30,133 bases of DNA from an uncultured Collinsella sp. (GCA_900549135.1 URNI01000012.1:1-30133); one strand, 5' to 3'. Positions 1-8,502 are shown, counted from the first letter of the stretch. Made by a program: numbers and translations. The notes: generated by a model not told the origin, from the letters alone.

Positions 1-1
1 C

Positions 2-1396
2 TTCGCAAATGCCGCTGCCGGGACGGCGGCCGTCAGGGGCGATAACTTCCGCGCATGGGGCCACGGCCCGCTGACGGGCGATGTATCGCTCGATGCGGAC
101 GAACCCATGGTCACCTATACCATTCCCTGTGTGCATCAGGGCGAATTCGCCGAGGCACGCATCGCCTTCCCTAGCGACTGGGTGCCGCAGCTTACCGCCT
201 CGGGCGAAGAGCGCATGTCAACGATCCTGAGCGAAGAGAAGGAATGGGCCGACGAAGCTAACGCCCGCCGCGCTCACGCTCGCATGATTGCCAATGCACT
301 TGCCGTGCTAAGTGTTGTTGCGGCGGTGGCCTTTACCGGCACAATCGTTATGCTCAAGCTGCGCAAGCGCAAGCCCAAGCCGCTTTTCCAGGACGAATAT
401 TTCCGCGATGTGCCCTCGGCCGACCATCCCGCCGTGCTTTCGGCCCTCATGAACTGGAACGAGGTGCCCGATCAGGCATATATCGCCACGCTTATGAAGC
501 TCACCGACGACCGTGTGATCAAGCTGGAGCAGGCGACCGTGACCAAGGCCAAGAAGGGCCTGTTGGGGCATGAAAAAGAAGAGCAGACGTATCGCGTGAC
601 GGTGAGCGATGCGGGCTGGAAGTCGGCCAAGGGCATTGACCGCATGGTGCTCAAGGTCTTCTTTGCCGGTGCTAAGCCCGACGAGAATGGCGATCGCTCG
701 CGCACGTTTGACGAGCTGCAGCACTACGTCAAACAGCACGCTACGCCCGTGGGCGACAAGCTCGAGGACTATCAGAACACCGTTAAGGGCAAGCTGGCCG
801 ATAGCGAGTACGTTGCCTCGGACGGCATTGTCGCAATGGTGTTTTGCCTGGTTCTCGGTATTCTGATCGCCTGTGTTCCCGCGGGATCCATCTTCTTTAC
901 CGATGGCGCACAGGCGAACATTATCGTCGCGGTTATCTCGGTGCCGATTGTGCTGGTGGGTATCGGCGTGGGCCTTACGTTCCGCCGCTTTACGCCGGAG
1001 GGCGCCGAGGTGGCGGCTCGCTGCAAGGCACTTAAGCATTGGCTCGAGGACTTCACTCGTCTAAAGGAAGCCGTCCCCGGCGATTTGGTGCTGTGGAACA
1101 AGCTGCTGGTGATGGGCGTGGCGCTGGGTGTTTCCAAGGAAGTGCTGCGTCAGCTTGCCGAGGCCGTGCCGCCCGAGGTGCGCGAGGCCGACGGCTTCTA
1201 TGACAATTATCCCTGCTACTGGTGGTACTACCATCATTACGGTATCGAGTCTCCGCTCGATTCGTTCGATGACGTGTATCACGAGAGCATCCGTGAGCTG
1301 GCGTCGAGCTCCGACAGCTCGGGCGGCGGCGGAGGCGGCGGCTTCTCTGGCGGCGGAGGCGGCGGCGTCGGCGGAGGCGGCGGCGGAACGTTCTAG
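2..1396 (+). CDS. DUF2207 family membrane protein (5' truncated by window)
   Basis: The frame is open from base 2, so the true start lies upstream. The visible part begins in the extracellular beta-rich DUF2207 domain (FRAWGHGPLTG, then a V-x-Y-x-I-P stretch near bases 107-125). It continues through a transmembrane helix (bases about 285-350) followed by a basic RKRKPK stop-transfer, a cytoplasmic domain, and two further hydrophobic helices at about 830-900 and 920-985. The C-terminus is a Ser/Asp patch followed by a tail of three Gly runs, which is usual for DUF2207 proteins. The family is membrane-anchored and of unknown biochemical function. It is followed directly by a strong hairpin terminator, so it ends its transcript. 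The family call is fairly sure; the role is unknown. Confidence 0.8.
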   Translation, partial: FANAAAGTAAVRGDNFRAWGHGPLTGDVSLDADEPMVTYTIPCVHQGEFAEARIAFPSDWVPQLTASGEERMSTILSEEKEWADEANARRAHARMIANALAVLSVVAAVAFTGTIVMLKLRKRKPKPLFQDEYFRDVPSADHPAVLSALMNWNEVPDQAYIATLMKLTDDRVIKLEQATVTKAKKGLLGHEKEEQTYRVTVSDAGWKSAKGIDRMVLKVFFAGAKPDENGDRSRTFDELQHYVKQHATPVGDKLEDYQNTVKGKLADSEYVASDGIVAMVFCLVLGILIACVPAGSIFFTDGAQANIIVAVISVPIVLVGIGVGLTFRRFTPEGAEVAARCKALKHWLEDFTRLKEAVPGDLVLWNKLLVMGVALGVSKEVLRQLAEAVPPEVREADGFYDNYPCYWWYYHHYGIESPLDSFDDVYHESIRELASSSDSSGGGGGGGFSGGGGGGVGGGGGGTF

Positions 1397-1410
1397 CGGT
1401 CCTAAATTAT

Positions 1411-1459
1411 GGGATGGGCTTTTCTCGACAGCCGTCGGGGAAAGCCCATCCCATTTTTA
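1411..1459 (+). terminator. Rho-independent terminator after the DUF2207 gene
   Basis: GGGATGGGCTTT (1411-1422) pairs perfectly with AAAGCCCATCCC (1441-1452), an 18-nt loop lies between them, and ATTTTTA follows. It starts 15 bases after the stop codon. Confidence 0.85.
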
Positions 1460-1472
1460 TGCGTTACCTACG

Positions 1473-1520
1473 AGGACTGTCCCCAACGACTAGTCACTGG
1501 GGACGTTCCTAAATGACTAG
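1473..1520. repeat. Intergenic hairpin repeat, copy A
   Basis: AGGACTGTCCCCA (1473-1485) and TGGGGACGTTCCT (1498-1510) are inverted arms matching at 11 of 13 positions, around a loop holding the palindrome GACTAGTC. A second inverted pair, CTAGTCA (1490-1496) and TGACTAG (1514-1520), interleaves with the first, giving an a-b-a'-b' (pseudoknot-type) order. The right half recurs at 23289-23319. It sits just 3' of a minus-strand gene in a convergent gap. Confidence 0.6.
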
Positions 1521-1535
1521 GTATGGCTGCTGGGC

Positions 1536-2177
1536 CTAGGCTGTTAGGTCGAGTTCGTAGAGGAAGCTTTCGCGCGGCATGTCGTGACGGCGCTCTTCGC
1601 GGTTGGCGCGGTGCGTGGCCGTGCGCTTAAAGCCGTGCATCTCGTAGAACTTCCACGAGCAGTTGGAGTCGGTGTACAGGTGCGCCCTCGTCGCTCCAAG
1701 CGAGGACAGGTGCGAGACCGCGGCGTCGAGCAGAACCGTGCCAACGCCCAGGCCATGGACATCGCGATCCACGGCAAGCAGCGTGACCTCGTTGTCGTGC
1801 GGCAACGGGCTGCTTTCGAGCAGGCGGTTGTTGGTTCGGATGGTTGCGCGCACAAACGAGAGATACTCGGCGCAGGCATCAGGCTCCAGCTCACGCATCT
1901 GCGATAGCAGCGCGCGTTCGGTATCCATCCAATGCTCGTTGATAGTGACGCCGGAGTTCTGTCCTGCGCGTGCAAGTGCAATGCCGCGCGCCTCGCCGTC
2001 AATCACCGCTACCTGCGAAAACGTCGATGACGAAAGGCAGTAGGCAAGATCGCACGCGGCCTCAAGGCGGTTGTACTCATCGTTATCCGAATTGTTATGC
2101 CAAAGCTGCTGCAGAATCAGCGCGATGGCGTCGAAGTCTTCGGTATCAAACGGTCGGTAGAGAACCCGCGAGACCAT
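1536..2177 (-). CDS. GNAT family N-acetyltransferase
   Basis: This 213-residue protein has the GNAT acetyl-CoA site: strand VTLLAVD followed by the pyrophosphate-binding loop H-G-L-G-V-G (family Q/R-x-x-G-x-G/A) near residues 134-147, with the first position not Q/R. Motif B is visible near residues 168-183 as NCSWKFYEMHGFKR, the usual Phe-Tyr-x-x-x-Gly-Phe pattern. The N-terminal 120 residues are longer than in a minimal GNAT domain and have a helical, variable look, which suggests a specific acceptor-binding region. The acceptor (small molecule, protein N-terminus or antibiotic) cannot be told from sequence. The start ATG is preceded by AAAGAGG. It is a single gene, divergent from purH and convergent with the DUF2207 gene. 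Confidence 0.85.
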   Translation of the reverse strand: MVSRVLYRPFDTEDFDAIALILQQLWHNNSDNDEYNRLEAACDLAYCLSSSTFSQVAVIDGEARGIALARAGQNSGVTINEHWMDTERALLSQMRELEPDACAEYLSFVRATIRTNNRLLESSPLPHDNEVTLLAVDRDVHGLGVGTVLLDAAVSHLSSLGATRAHLYTDSNCSWKFYEMHGFKRTATHRANREERRHDMPRESFLYELDLTA

Positions 2178-2359
2178 GGTGCCTCTTTCTATTGCGGATG
2201 CATATCGAGCACAGTTCTACCACGCCGTTGGCATCTAATTATGGTGCCCCTGTGTTCCATGAACTCACCGTGCCCAGTGGCGCTCCTGCAACCTCCGCTC
2301 GCAAGCTTTTTCTGCACAGCCGTGCGTTGCGGGGTGCATCGTCGCGCTCGATGCGCTAC

Positions 2360-2379
2360 ATTGAATCAGTATTTTCAAT
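2360..2379. promoter_or_regulatory. Inverted repeat in the purH upstream region
   Basis: ATTGAA (2360-2365) and TTCAAT (2374-2379) form a perfect 6-bp inverted repeat with an 8-bp spacer, about 75 bases upstream of the purH start. The surrounding 277-bp divergent gap has no other feature I can support. The repeat could be an operator or part of the promoter, but there is no family match, so this is only a candidate. Confidence 0.25.
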
Positions 2380-2454
2380 GCCGCTGCGCGAGCGCTGCAG
2401 ATCGACGTATCACCGACTCACAGAGCACGGCGGCGTACCAGACAGGAGGACTGC

Positions 2455-4062
2455 ATGGGATCTGATGTGAAGATCGCACGCGCGTTGATCTCGGTTACCG
2501 ATAAGACGGGCGTCGTCGATTTCGCACGGACGCTGGTTGACGACTTTGGCGTCGAGATCATCTCTACGGGCGGCACGGCTCGTGCCATCGAGGACGCGGG
2601 CGTTCCCGTAACCCCCATCGAGGAGTTCACGGGCTATCCCGAGATGATGGACGGCCGCGTCAAGACGCTGCATCCCAAGGTTCACGGCGCGCTGCTGGCC
2701 CGCCGCGATTCCGAGCAGCACATGCAGGAGGCCGCTCAGCACGGCATTAAGCTGATTGACCTGGTCGTCGTCAACCTGTACGAGTTCGAGAAGACCGTCG
2801 CCAACCCCGAGGTCACCTTCGCGGATGCCATCGAGCACATCGACATCGGCGGTCCCTCCATGCTGCGCTCTGCTGCCAAGAATGCCACGAGCGTTACCGT
2901 CATCTCCGACCCGGCCGACTATGATGCCGTCCTGGCCGAGATGCACGAGACCGGTGGCTGCACCACGCTTTCCACCCGTCGTCGCCTGCAGGTGAAGGTC
3001 TACCAGACCACCGCCGCCTACGACACGGCTATCTCCCGTTGGCTTGCCGCCCAGGCAAGCGACGTGGCGGACACCTCTGCCAAGCTCGAGATCTCGCTGG
3101 AGAAGGTCGACGACCTGCGCTATGGCGAGAATCCTCAGCAGAAGGCCACGGTCTACCGCTTTGCCGAGGGCTGCGAGAACACCGCGAGCTCGCAGTTCCC
3201 GCTTGTGGGCTCCGAGCAGATCCAGGGCAAGCCGCTCAGCTACAACAACTATCTGGATGCCGACGCCGCCTGGAACCTGGTCCGCGAGTTCGACGAGCCG
3301 GCCTGCGTGATCCTCAAGCACCAGAACCCCTGCGGCTCCGCCGTGGCCGAGGACATCACGGCCGCCTACGACCGCGCTTTCGCCTGCGATCCCAAGAGCG
3401 CCTTCGGCGGCATCATCGCTTGCAACCGCGAGGTTCCCTTTGAGCTGGTTGAGCACTTTGCCGATCAGAACAAGCAGTTCGTCGAGGTCATCATCGCCCC
3501 GAGCTACACCGACGAGGCGCTCGAGCGTATGGCCAAGCGCCCCAACTTGCGCGTGCTGGCTACCGGCGGCGTGGACCACGGCGCCCAGGTGGAGCTGCGC
3601 TCCATCGACGGCGGCATGCTGGTGCAGGAAGTCGACCACGTGACCGAGGATCCCGCGACCTTTACGTTCCCCACCGACCGCAAGCCCACCGACGCCGAGA
3701 TGGCCGAGCTCGAGTTTGCCTGGAAGGTCTGCAAGGGCGTTAAGTCCAACGCCATCCTGGTCTCCAAGGGCAAGGCCGGCATTGGCATGGGCCCGGGTCA
3801 GCCCAACCGCGTGGATTCTGCGCTGCTGGCCTGCGAGCGTGCCGAGGACTTCTGCGAGCGTGAGGGCGTGGAGAAGGGCGGCTTTGCCTGCGCAAGCGAC
3901 GCGTTCTTCCCGTTCCGCGACAACGTCGACGTGCTTGCCGAGCACGGCGTGACCTGCATCATCCAGCCCGGCGGCTCCAAGCGCGACGACGAGAGCATCC
4001 AGGCCTGCAACGAGCACAATATTGCTATGGTCTTCACCGGTGCCAGGCATTTCCGTCACTAA
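2455..4062 (+). CDS. purH: Bifunctional AICAR formyltransferase / IMP cyclohydrolase
   Basis: PurH catalyses the last two steps of IMP synthesis: formylation of AICAR with 10-formyl-THF, then ring closure. The N-terminal IMP cyclohydrolase domain (MGS-like fold) shows ISVTDKTG (12-19), ISTGGTA (36-42), DGRVKTLHPKVHG (66-78) and DIGGPSMLRSAAKN (130-143). The formyltransferase domain shows LRYGENPQQ (221-229), the catalytic Lys288-His289 in KHQNPCG, KSNAI and the C-terminal TGARHFRH. Length (535 aa) is normal for the bifunctional enzyme and both domains are intact. AGGAGG lies five bases before the ATG. No other pur gene is adjacent, so purH is transcribed alone here. It ends at a strong terminator. 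Confidence 0.97.
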   Translation: MGSDVKIARALISVTDKTGVVDFARTLVDDFGVEIISTGGTARAIEDAGVPVTPIEEFTGYPEMMDGRVKTLHPKVHGALLARRDSEQHMQEAAQHGIKLIDLVVVNLYEFEKTVANPEVTFADAIEHIDIGGPSMLRSAAKNATSVTVISDPADYDAVLAEMHETGGCTTLSTRRRLQVKVYQTTAAYDTAISRWLAAQASDVADTSAKLEISLEKVDDLRYGENPQQKATVYRFAEGCENTASSQFPLVGSEQIQGKPLSYNNYLDADAAWNLVREFDEPACVILKHQNPCGSAVAEDITAAYDRAFACDPKSAFGGIIACNREVPFELVEHFADQNKQFVEVIIAPSYTDEALERMAKRPNLRVLATGGVDHGAQVELRSIDGGMLVQEVDHVTEDPATFTFPTDRKPTDAEMAELEFAWKVCKGVKSNAILVSKGKAGIGMGPGQPNRVDSALLACERAEDFCEREGVEKGGFACASDAFFPFRDNVDVLAEHGVTCIIQPGGSKRDDESIQACNEHNIAMVFTGARHFRH

Positions 4063-4091
4063 GTTTCGCCCCGGGACAAAATAATCTCCGC

Positions 4092-4127
4092 AAAAGACGG
4101 TCGCTCCGTTTGGAGGGCCGTCTTTTT
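4092..4127 (+). terminator. Rho-independent terminator after purH
   Basis: AAAAGACGG (4092-4100) pairs with CCGTCTTTT (4118-4126), with further pairing inside (CTCC with GGAG) and a T run at 4122-4127. The next gene's likely -10 (TATAAG, 4130-4135) begins immediately after it. Confidence 0.85.
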
Positions 4128-4167
4128 GGTATAAGAGGACGGAATGACTAACACGAAAGGTACAACC

Positions 4168-4878
4168 ATGCCCCAGATTGATGATGCCGAGCTGTTTGGC
4201 AATGCCGAGGATCAGCGTGCGTACGAGGATTTTTGCGCCAATCAGGAGGCGGTTGAGAAGTTCACGCTCGACAAGCCCGCGCTTGTCTGTCGTTGGCGCA
4301 TGTCCAACAAAAAGGTGCCCATGCTCAACCGTCACATTCGCGCACTGTCCGAGCGCCTGGTGCAGGGCGAGCCACTTACCCATAACATGCTCAGTTGGGC
4401 CAAGCAGCACGTTGAGTGGTCGCTTGCCGAGGGCGACTACACCGCCCGCGACGGTGTGCTCATGCTGGTGATCGACGTTAACGGCAACGCCGCCATGACG
4501 GTGGGCGAGTACGAGCCGCTGGCCGACACGTCGGCCAAGGCGCTGCGTGCCCGTTCTGCCGAGGCTCGCTCCGAAGCCGACGAGACCGGCGTGGCGCCCG
4601 AGCTGCTCGCCGCCGTCAACAACGGTGAGCTGGCCTTTGTGGCACCGGCGGACGAGTGCCTGTGCGGCACGGCAACGCTCATCGAGCAGCTGGCCCAGAC
4701 CAAGGGCATCCCGGTCACGCGCGTGGACATTCCCGCGCAGCTTAAGGGCGCGCTGTTCCTGGTGAGCGACGAGCACGGCGTGGTCCCCGCAACCGAGACG
4801 GACGCCGCCGAGGCCGACGCCGCCACGGTCGCCTTCTTCGCCGAAGGCTACGAAAAACTCCGCGCCCGCCGCTCCTAA
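4168..4878 (+). CDS. Uncharacterised protein (no confident family)
   Basis: I do not recognise this 236-residue protein. It is soluble, acidic and has no signal peptide or transmembrane segment. A helical N-terminal half (residues 1-75) leads into a segment with LMLVIDVNG and MTVGEYEPL, an Ala/Glu/Arg-rich linker, and a C-terminal alpha/beta part containing LCGTATLIEQL and ALFLVSDEHG. Those last two pieces faintly recall the C-terminal lobe of class IV PLP aminotransferases, but I cannot find the catalytic lysine context, so this is not a call. I chose the second ATG: GAAAGG lies seven bases before it, and a possible -10 (TATAAG, 4130-4135) would put transcription start too close to the first ATG at 4144. 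Codon use matches purH, so it is a resident gene. It converges with the PucR gene, 18 bases apart. Confidence 0.75.
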   Translation: MPQIDDAELFGNAEDQRAYEDFCANQEAVEKFTLDKPALVCRWRMSNKKVPMLNRHIRALSERLVQGEPLTHNMLSWAKQHVEWSLAEGDYTARDGVLMLVIDVNGNAAMTVGEYEPLADTSAKALRARSAEARSEADETGVAPELLAAVNNGELAFVAPADECLCGTATLIEQLAQTKGIPVTRVDIPAQLKGALFLVSDEHGVVPATETDAAEADAATVAFFAEGYEKLRARRS

Positions 4879-4896
4879 CCTCAAGGCGGGGTAGGC

Positions 4897-6078
4897 TTAC
4901 TGAAGCGAGCGAGCGCGTTCGATGGCGTAGGCGAGCGACAGTTGCTCCATCTCCGGGGCGCATTTGTAGCTCAGTCCGGTGAGAGCCGTCACCTTATCGA
5001 GGCGATATCGAATCGTGTTCGGGTGCTGGCCAGTCTGCTTGGCGGTTTGCTCGATACGTCGGCCGTTCTCGATGAATGCGGCGAGCGTGGATTCCAGTTC
5101 GCTGCCATGCTCACTGTCATGCTCGCGTATCGGCGAGAGAATCGCCTCCGAGAACGATCGCATCTCCGGGGCTTCCGCAAAAGGCATCACGGTTCTCAGG
5201 ATGCCGAGCTGCGCATAGCGGACGGGACCCTCGGCTCGTTGACAAGATAGGCGCTGTGCGTAAATCGCCTGCGAGATCGCCTGCGCCACCGCCTCGTCTC
5301 CAAACAGAACATCGCTGATGCCGAGCCCTACCGCTCCGCCATCGATACCGCTAGCCTCGATGAGCTCCGTGAGTGCCTGCGCGATTCGCTCCACATCGAG
5401 CGTCTGCTCCGAGTCGCTTGTCGCTACGAATAGCAGACCTCCGTCATAGGGCGCCAGCATGTTGTGGCATCCGGCGAGGGTCGATTTTGCACAGAGACGT
5501 TCGATTTGCAAAAACGTACGCGGGTCGAGGGGCCCTGCAAACGATGCGAACAGGGCGACCGCTTCGTCCAGAAATGACGGGTTGAGACCTCGGATGCGTC
5601 GGCAGATGGACTCGGGCGATACGTCTGTCCTCAGGGCATCGATCTCGCGCTGCGCGAAGTCGATGGACGCGAGCTGCTCGATATGCCGTTTGACCTCATA
5701 GATGACGCTGTCAAAGAACAGTGAGTCGTCGGTCGTGAGAAAGACCGGGTAATGCCGCGCGTTGGCGTAGCGGATGGCTTGGTCGGGAATCGGGATGTGC
5801 AGGACGTTTTTGATGATAAGACCGCTCGTTCCCTTGGCGACGAGGTACTTCACGGCTTCAGTGATGAGGTATGGGTCGTCTTTCGCATAGAGGAAGGTGC
5901 TGAGGACGATTTCGTCTGGGCTGAAGTTGACGCGCTGGTACTTGTTCTTGAGGCCGGGCATGAGTTCATAATCGAGGATCCCGACGCCGGAGACGGCACG
6001 CGAGACGCCATCGCTGCCGGCGATTAGACGGACCGACCCCTCATATTCCCGTGAGAAGTCCGAGATGGTGTATAGCAT
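4897..6078 (-). CDS. PucR/CdaR-family transcriptional regulator
   Basis: The 393-residue protein has the PucR architecture. An N-terminal PucR domain (about residues 5-120) includes VSGVGILD, EIVLSTF and GTSGLIIK. A variable middle region follows (about 150-310). The C-terminal HTH_30 domain (about 325-390) has the typical LAAFIENGRRIEQTAKQTGQ then HPNTIRYRLDKV pattern. Such proteins activate genes for use of nitrogen compounds (purines, amino acids, sugar acids) when a small ligand is present. I start at the third in-frame initiator: AAGGTGAT sits at the right distance before this ATG, while the GTG 21 bases further up has no ribosome site. It is divergent from the cyclodeaminase-aminotransferase pair across a 217-bp AT-rich gap, the standard arrangement for a local regulator. 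The ligand is unknown. Confidence 0.9.
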   Translation of the reverse strand: MLYTISDFSREYEGSVRLIAGSDGVSRAVSGVGILDYELMPGLKNKYQRVNFSPDEIVLSTFLYAKDDPYLITEAVKYLVAKGTSGLIIKNVLHIPIPDQAIRYANARHYPVFLTTDDSLFFDSVIYEVKRHIEQLASIDFAQREIDALRTDVSPESICRRIRGLNPSFLDEAVALFASFAGPLDPRTFLQIERLCAKSTLAGCHNMLAPYDGGLLFVATSDSEQTLDVERIAQALTELIEASGIDGGAVGLGISDVLFGDEAVAQAISQAIYAQRLSCQRAEGPVRYAQLGILRTVMPFAEAPEMRSFSEAILSPIREHDSEHGSELESTLAAFIENGRRIEQTAKQTGQHPNTIRYRLDKVTALTGLSYKCAPEMEQLSLAYAIERARSLQ

Positions 6079-6295
6079 CAACATCACCTTGTAAATCACT
6101 ACAATAAGTACAGGTATAAATAGGATAATCGCACATCCGTATACAGTTGATGCGAGAAATGGTTCAAATACCTGCTGATAAAACGAAAAATCAGATTGAG
6201 AATCGTTGTAGATTCCAACAATAAATGATCCTTGGCGGCATCGTTACTAAACCGTACAGTGAAGCAACGTAAAGCTTTCGCTGAGAGGAGCGATG
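6079..6295. promoter_or_regulatory. AT-rich divergent promoter region (PucR / cyclodeaminase operon)
   Basis: This stretch is strikingly AT-rich against its surroundings. On the plus strand TTGAGA (6196-6201) and AATAAA (6220-6225) are 18 bases apart and could drive the cyclodeaminase gene, giving a leader of about 60 bases. On the minus strand TTGAAC and TATACG, also 18 bases apart, could drive the regulator. A PucR binding site is expected here but I cannot identify a convincing palindrome. Confidence 0.45.
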
Positions 6296-7327
6296 ATGGG
6301 GCAGATGATGGTGCTATCGGCCGAGGAAGTTTCCAAGGTGCTGACGATCGAGGATGCAATCGCTGCCGTGGAGGAGGCATATCGCCAGAAGGCAACAGGC
6401 AAGGGTGTTGCGTGGCCGATGGTATATGAGCAGTTCGAGCCCGGTGTGGCCGATATGGATATCCGCTCGGGCGAGTTGGCGGGAAGCAGCCTCTTCGGCC
6501 TCAAGCTCACGGCCTGGTTCTCTCAGAATCCTAAAAAGGGGCTGCCCGAGATCTTTGGCACCACGCTGCTGTGCGACAACGCGACGGGCGAGCCGTTGGC
6601 GCTGCTCAATGCCTCTGCCGTCACTGGACTTCGCACCGGTGCCGCCGCTGCGCTCGGTGCCAAGTGGCTGGCTCGGGCGGATGCGTCCAAACTGCTTGTT
6701 GCGGGTGCCGGCCATATGAGCACCTACATGGTGGCGGGCGTGCTCGCCGCCTGTCCCAAGGTGGGCGAGGTCAAGGTGTGGGAGCCGGTTTCCGATGCCG
6801 CGCCCGAGGCCCGCGTCGAGCGCATGCGAGACGAGGTCGCCCATATCTTGGGCGCCTGCGAGCATGCTCGCGAGTCATCCACCTATTCCATCGAGGCGAC
6901 GGCCGACGGCCAAAGTGCCGCGGCAGAGGCCGACATCATCGTGACGATCACGCCGGCGACCAAGCCCATCATCCCCGATGCATGGGTACGCCCCGGTACG
7001 CATATCTCCTGCGTCGGTGCCGACATGCCCGGAAAGCAGGAGCTCGCCTCGGCGCTTGTCGCCCGTGCCGCTGTTTACGTCGACGACCGCGAGCAATCGG
7101 TCGCGTCCGGTGAGCTGGAGATTCCGATTGCCGAGGGTGCCATCGCGCCCGAGGACATCAAAGCGGAGCTCGGCGAAGTCATCGCCGGCGCGGCTACGGG
7201 GCGTTCGGATGACGAGCAGGTGACGGTGTTCGATACGTCGGGCATCGCCGTTCAGGACCTTTCGGCATCGAAAATCGCCTACGACCGCGCCGTCGAGGCG
7301 GGGCTGGGCACCGTGGTGGAACTGTAA
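6296..7327 (+). CDS. Ornithine cyclodeaminase / mu-crystallin family protein
   Basis: This 343-residue protein belongs to the OCD/mu-crystallin family of NAD(P)-dependent enzymes, which includes ornithine cyclodeaminase, alanine dehydrogenase and ketimine reductases. Residues 68-70 (GLK) hold the usual substrate-binding lysine. LLCDNATGEPLALLNA (91-106) and GLRTGAAAALGAKWLA (111-126) are the family core. The Rossmann loop is GAGHMS (137-142), where most members have G-x-G-x-Q, so this is a divergent member. ADIIVTITPATKPII and the VGADMPGKQEL segment follow. I start at 6296 because GAGGAG (6285-6290) is five bases before it but only two before the ATG at 6293. It is the first gene of a two-gene operon with the aminotransferase 24 bases downstream, under the divergent PucR regulator. 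Whether it cyclises ornithine or reduces an imine cannot be decided. Confidence 0.88.
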   Translation: MGQMMVLSAEEVSKVLTIEDAIAAVEEAYRQKATGKGVAWPMVYEQFEPGVADMDIRSGELAGSSLFGLKLTAWFSQNPKKGLPEIFGTTLLCDNATGEPLALLNASAVTGLRTGAAAALGAKWLARADASKLLVAGAGHMSTYMVAGVLAACPKVGEVKVWEPVSDAAPEARVERMRDEVAHILGACEHARESSTYSIEATADGQSAAAEADIIVTITPATKPIIPDAWVRPGTHISCVGADMPGKQELASALVARAAVYVDDREQSVASGELEIPIAEGAIAPEDIKAELGEVIAGAATGRSDDEQVTVFDTSGIAVQDLSASKIAYDRAVEAGLGTVVEL

Positions 7328-7351
7328 GAAATTCAAGGAAAGGAAGCGACA

Positions 7352-8482
7352 ATGCAGATCAAGGATTTCGCCGTCGAGCAGTGGATGAACGAGTGGGAGA
7401 CCAAGTGCACCCACAACGTTGCGGAGACGTGCGTCTACTCCCTCACGCTCGACCAGCTGTTCGAGCTTACGAACACCGACAAGAAGGCGTGGCTTGATAG
7501 CCTGTGCTCGCGCCGATTCACCTACGGAGACATCGAGGGACAGCCCGGCTTCCTCGAGGGGGTCGCGCGTCTCTATAAGACGGTCGAGCCCGGGCATATC
7601 GTGCCCACGCACGGCGCGACCGGTGCCAACTCCCTGGTTATTTCCACGCTCGTCGAACCGGGCGATCACGTAGTCTCCGTCAAGCCCACCTACCAGCAGC
7701 TTTACTCGATTCCCGAGATGTGCGGTGCGAAGGTCGATATCCTTCAGCTCGATCGCAAGAACGGCTACCACGTCGACGTCGACGCGCTCGATGCCCTGGT
7801 GACCGACGATACCAAGCTCATCTGCATCAATAACCCGGACAACCCCACGGGCGCCCTGCTCGACACCGATACGCTCAAGGCGATTGTCGAGGTCGCGCGC
7901 AAACACGACGCGTGGGTGCTCTGCGACGAGGTCTACCGTCTGCTTACTCAGACGGATGAGTACTCCGAGTCCGTGATTGACCTGTACGACAAGGCCATCG
8001 TCACCGCATCCATGTCCAAGGTCTGGTCGTTCGCCGGCCTGCGTCTGGGCTGGGCGGTCACCAAGAGCCCGGAGCTCCGACGCGCGCTGCTCTCGCATCG
8101 CGACTACAACCTGATTTCCGCCGGCATATTCAGCGAGTCGGTGGCGGAGCTGATTCTGGGCAACGCTTCCGTGATCCTTGAGCGCAGCCGTCGTATCGTC
8201 CGTCAGAACCTTGCTGTTCTGGAGAAGTGGGTCGAGAGCGAGCCGCACCTGTCGTTCGTCAAGCCCGAGGCGGGTACCACTGCGCTCGTGTATTACGGCT
8301 ACGACATCGACTCCAGGACGTTCTGCATTGACATGATTAAGAAATCCGGTGCGCTCGTCACCCCGGGCGATTGCTTCGAGGAGCCCAAGAGTATGCGCAT
8401 CGGCTATGCATACTCCGATAACACCAACGACCTGCAGAAGGGCCTGGATGCCATCTCTGCGTACATGCGTACGCTTGAGTAG
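7352..8482 (+). CDS. PLP-dependent class I/II aminotransferase
   Basis: This 376-residue fold-type I PLP enzyme has NPDNPTG as the substrate/PLP-Asn motif, LCDEVYR with the PLP-pyridine Asp, and Lys223 in SMSKVWSFAGLRLGW as the Schiff-base lysine. RIGYAY near the C-terminus carries the carboxylate-binding Arg. The N-terminus (VEQWMNEWE, then AETCVYSL) differs from AspC or HisC and resembles a branch of poorly characterised aminotransferases related to capreomycidine-synthase-like enzymes; that resemblance is from memory and weak. An AAGGAAAGGAAG ribosome site precedes the ATG. It is cotranscribed with the cyclodeaminase gene and followed by a terminator, so the operon holds only these two genes. 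The likely job is transamination of the same amino acid series the OCD protein handles. Confidence 0.88.
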   Translation: MQIKDFAVEQWMNEWETKCTHNVAETCVYSLTLDQLFELTNTDKKAWLDSLCSRRFTYGDIEGQPGFLEGVARLYKTVEPGHIVPTHGATGANSLVISTLVEPGDHVVSVKPTYQQLYSIPEMCGAKVDILQLDRKNGYHVDVDALDALVTDDTKLICINNPDNPTGALLDTDTLKAIVEVARKHDAWVLCDEVYRLLTQTDEYSESVIDLYDKAIVTASMSKVWSFAGLRLGWAVTKSPELRRALLSHRDYNLISAGIFSESVAELILGNASVILERSRRIVRQNLAVLEKWVESEPHLSFVKPEAGTTALVYYGYDIDSRTFCIDMIKKSGALVTPGDCFEEPKSMRIGYAYSDNTNDLQKGLDAISAYMRTLE

Positions 8483-8502
8483 AGGCTCGAGGTCGAAGTG
8501 AT

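Noticed and set aside
1310..1393. Glycine-run tail as a frameshift or repeat expansion
   Set aside because: A Gly-rich C-terminus is the normal ending of DUF2207 proteins.
2410..4884. An 824-codon open frame on the minus strand across purH and the next gene
   Set aside because: It is antisense to a complete, motif-bearing purH and has no recognisable domains. Long antisense frames arise naturally in GC-rich genes with biased third positions.
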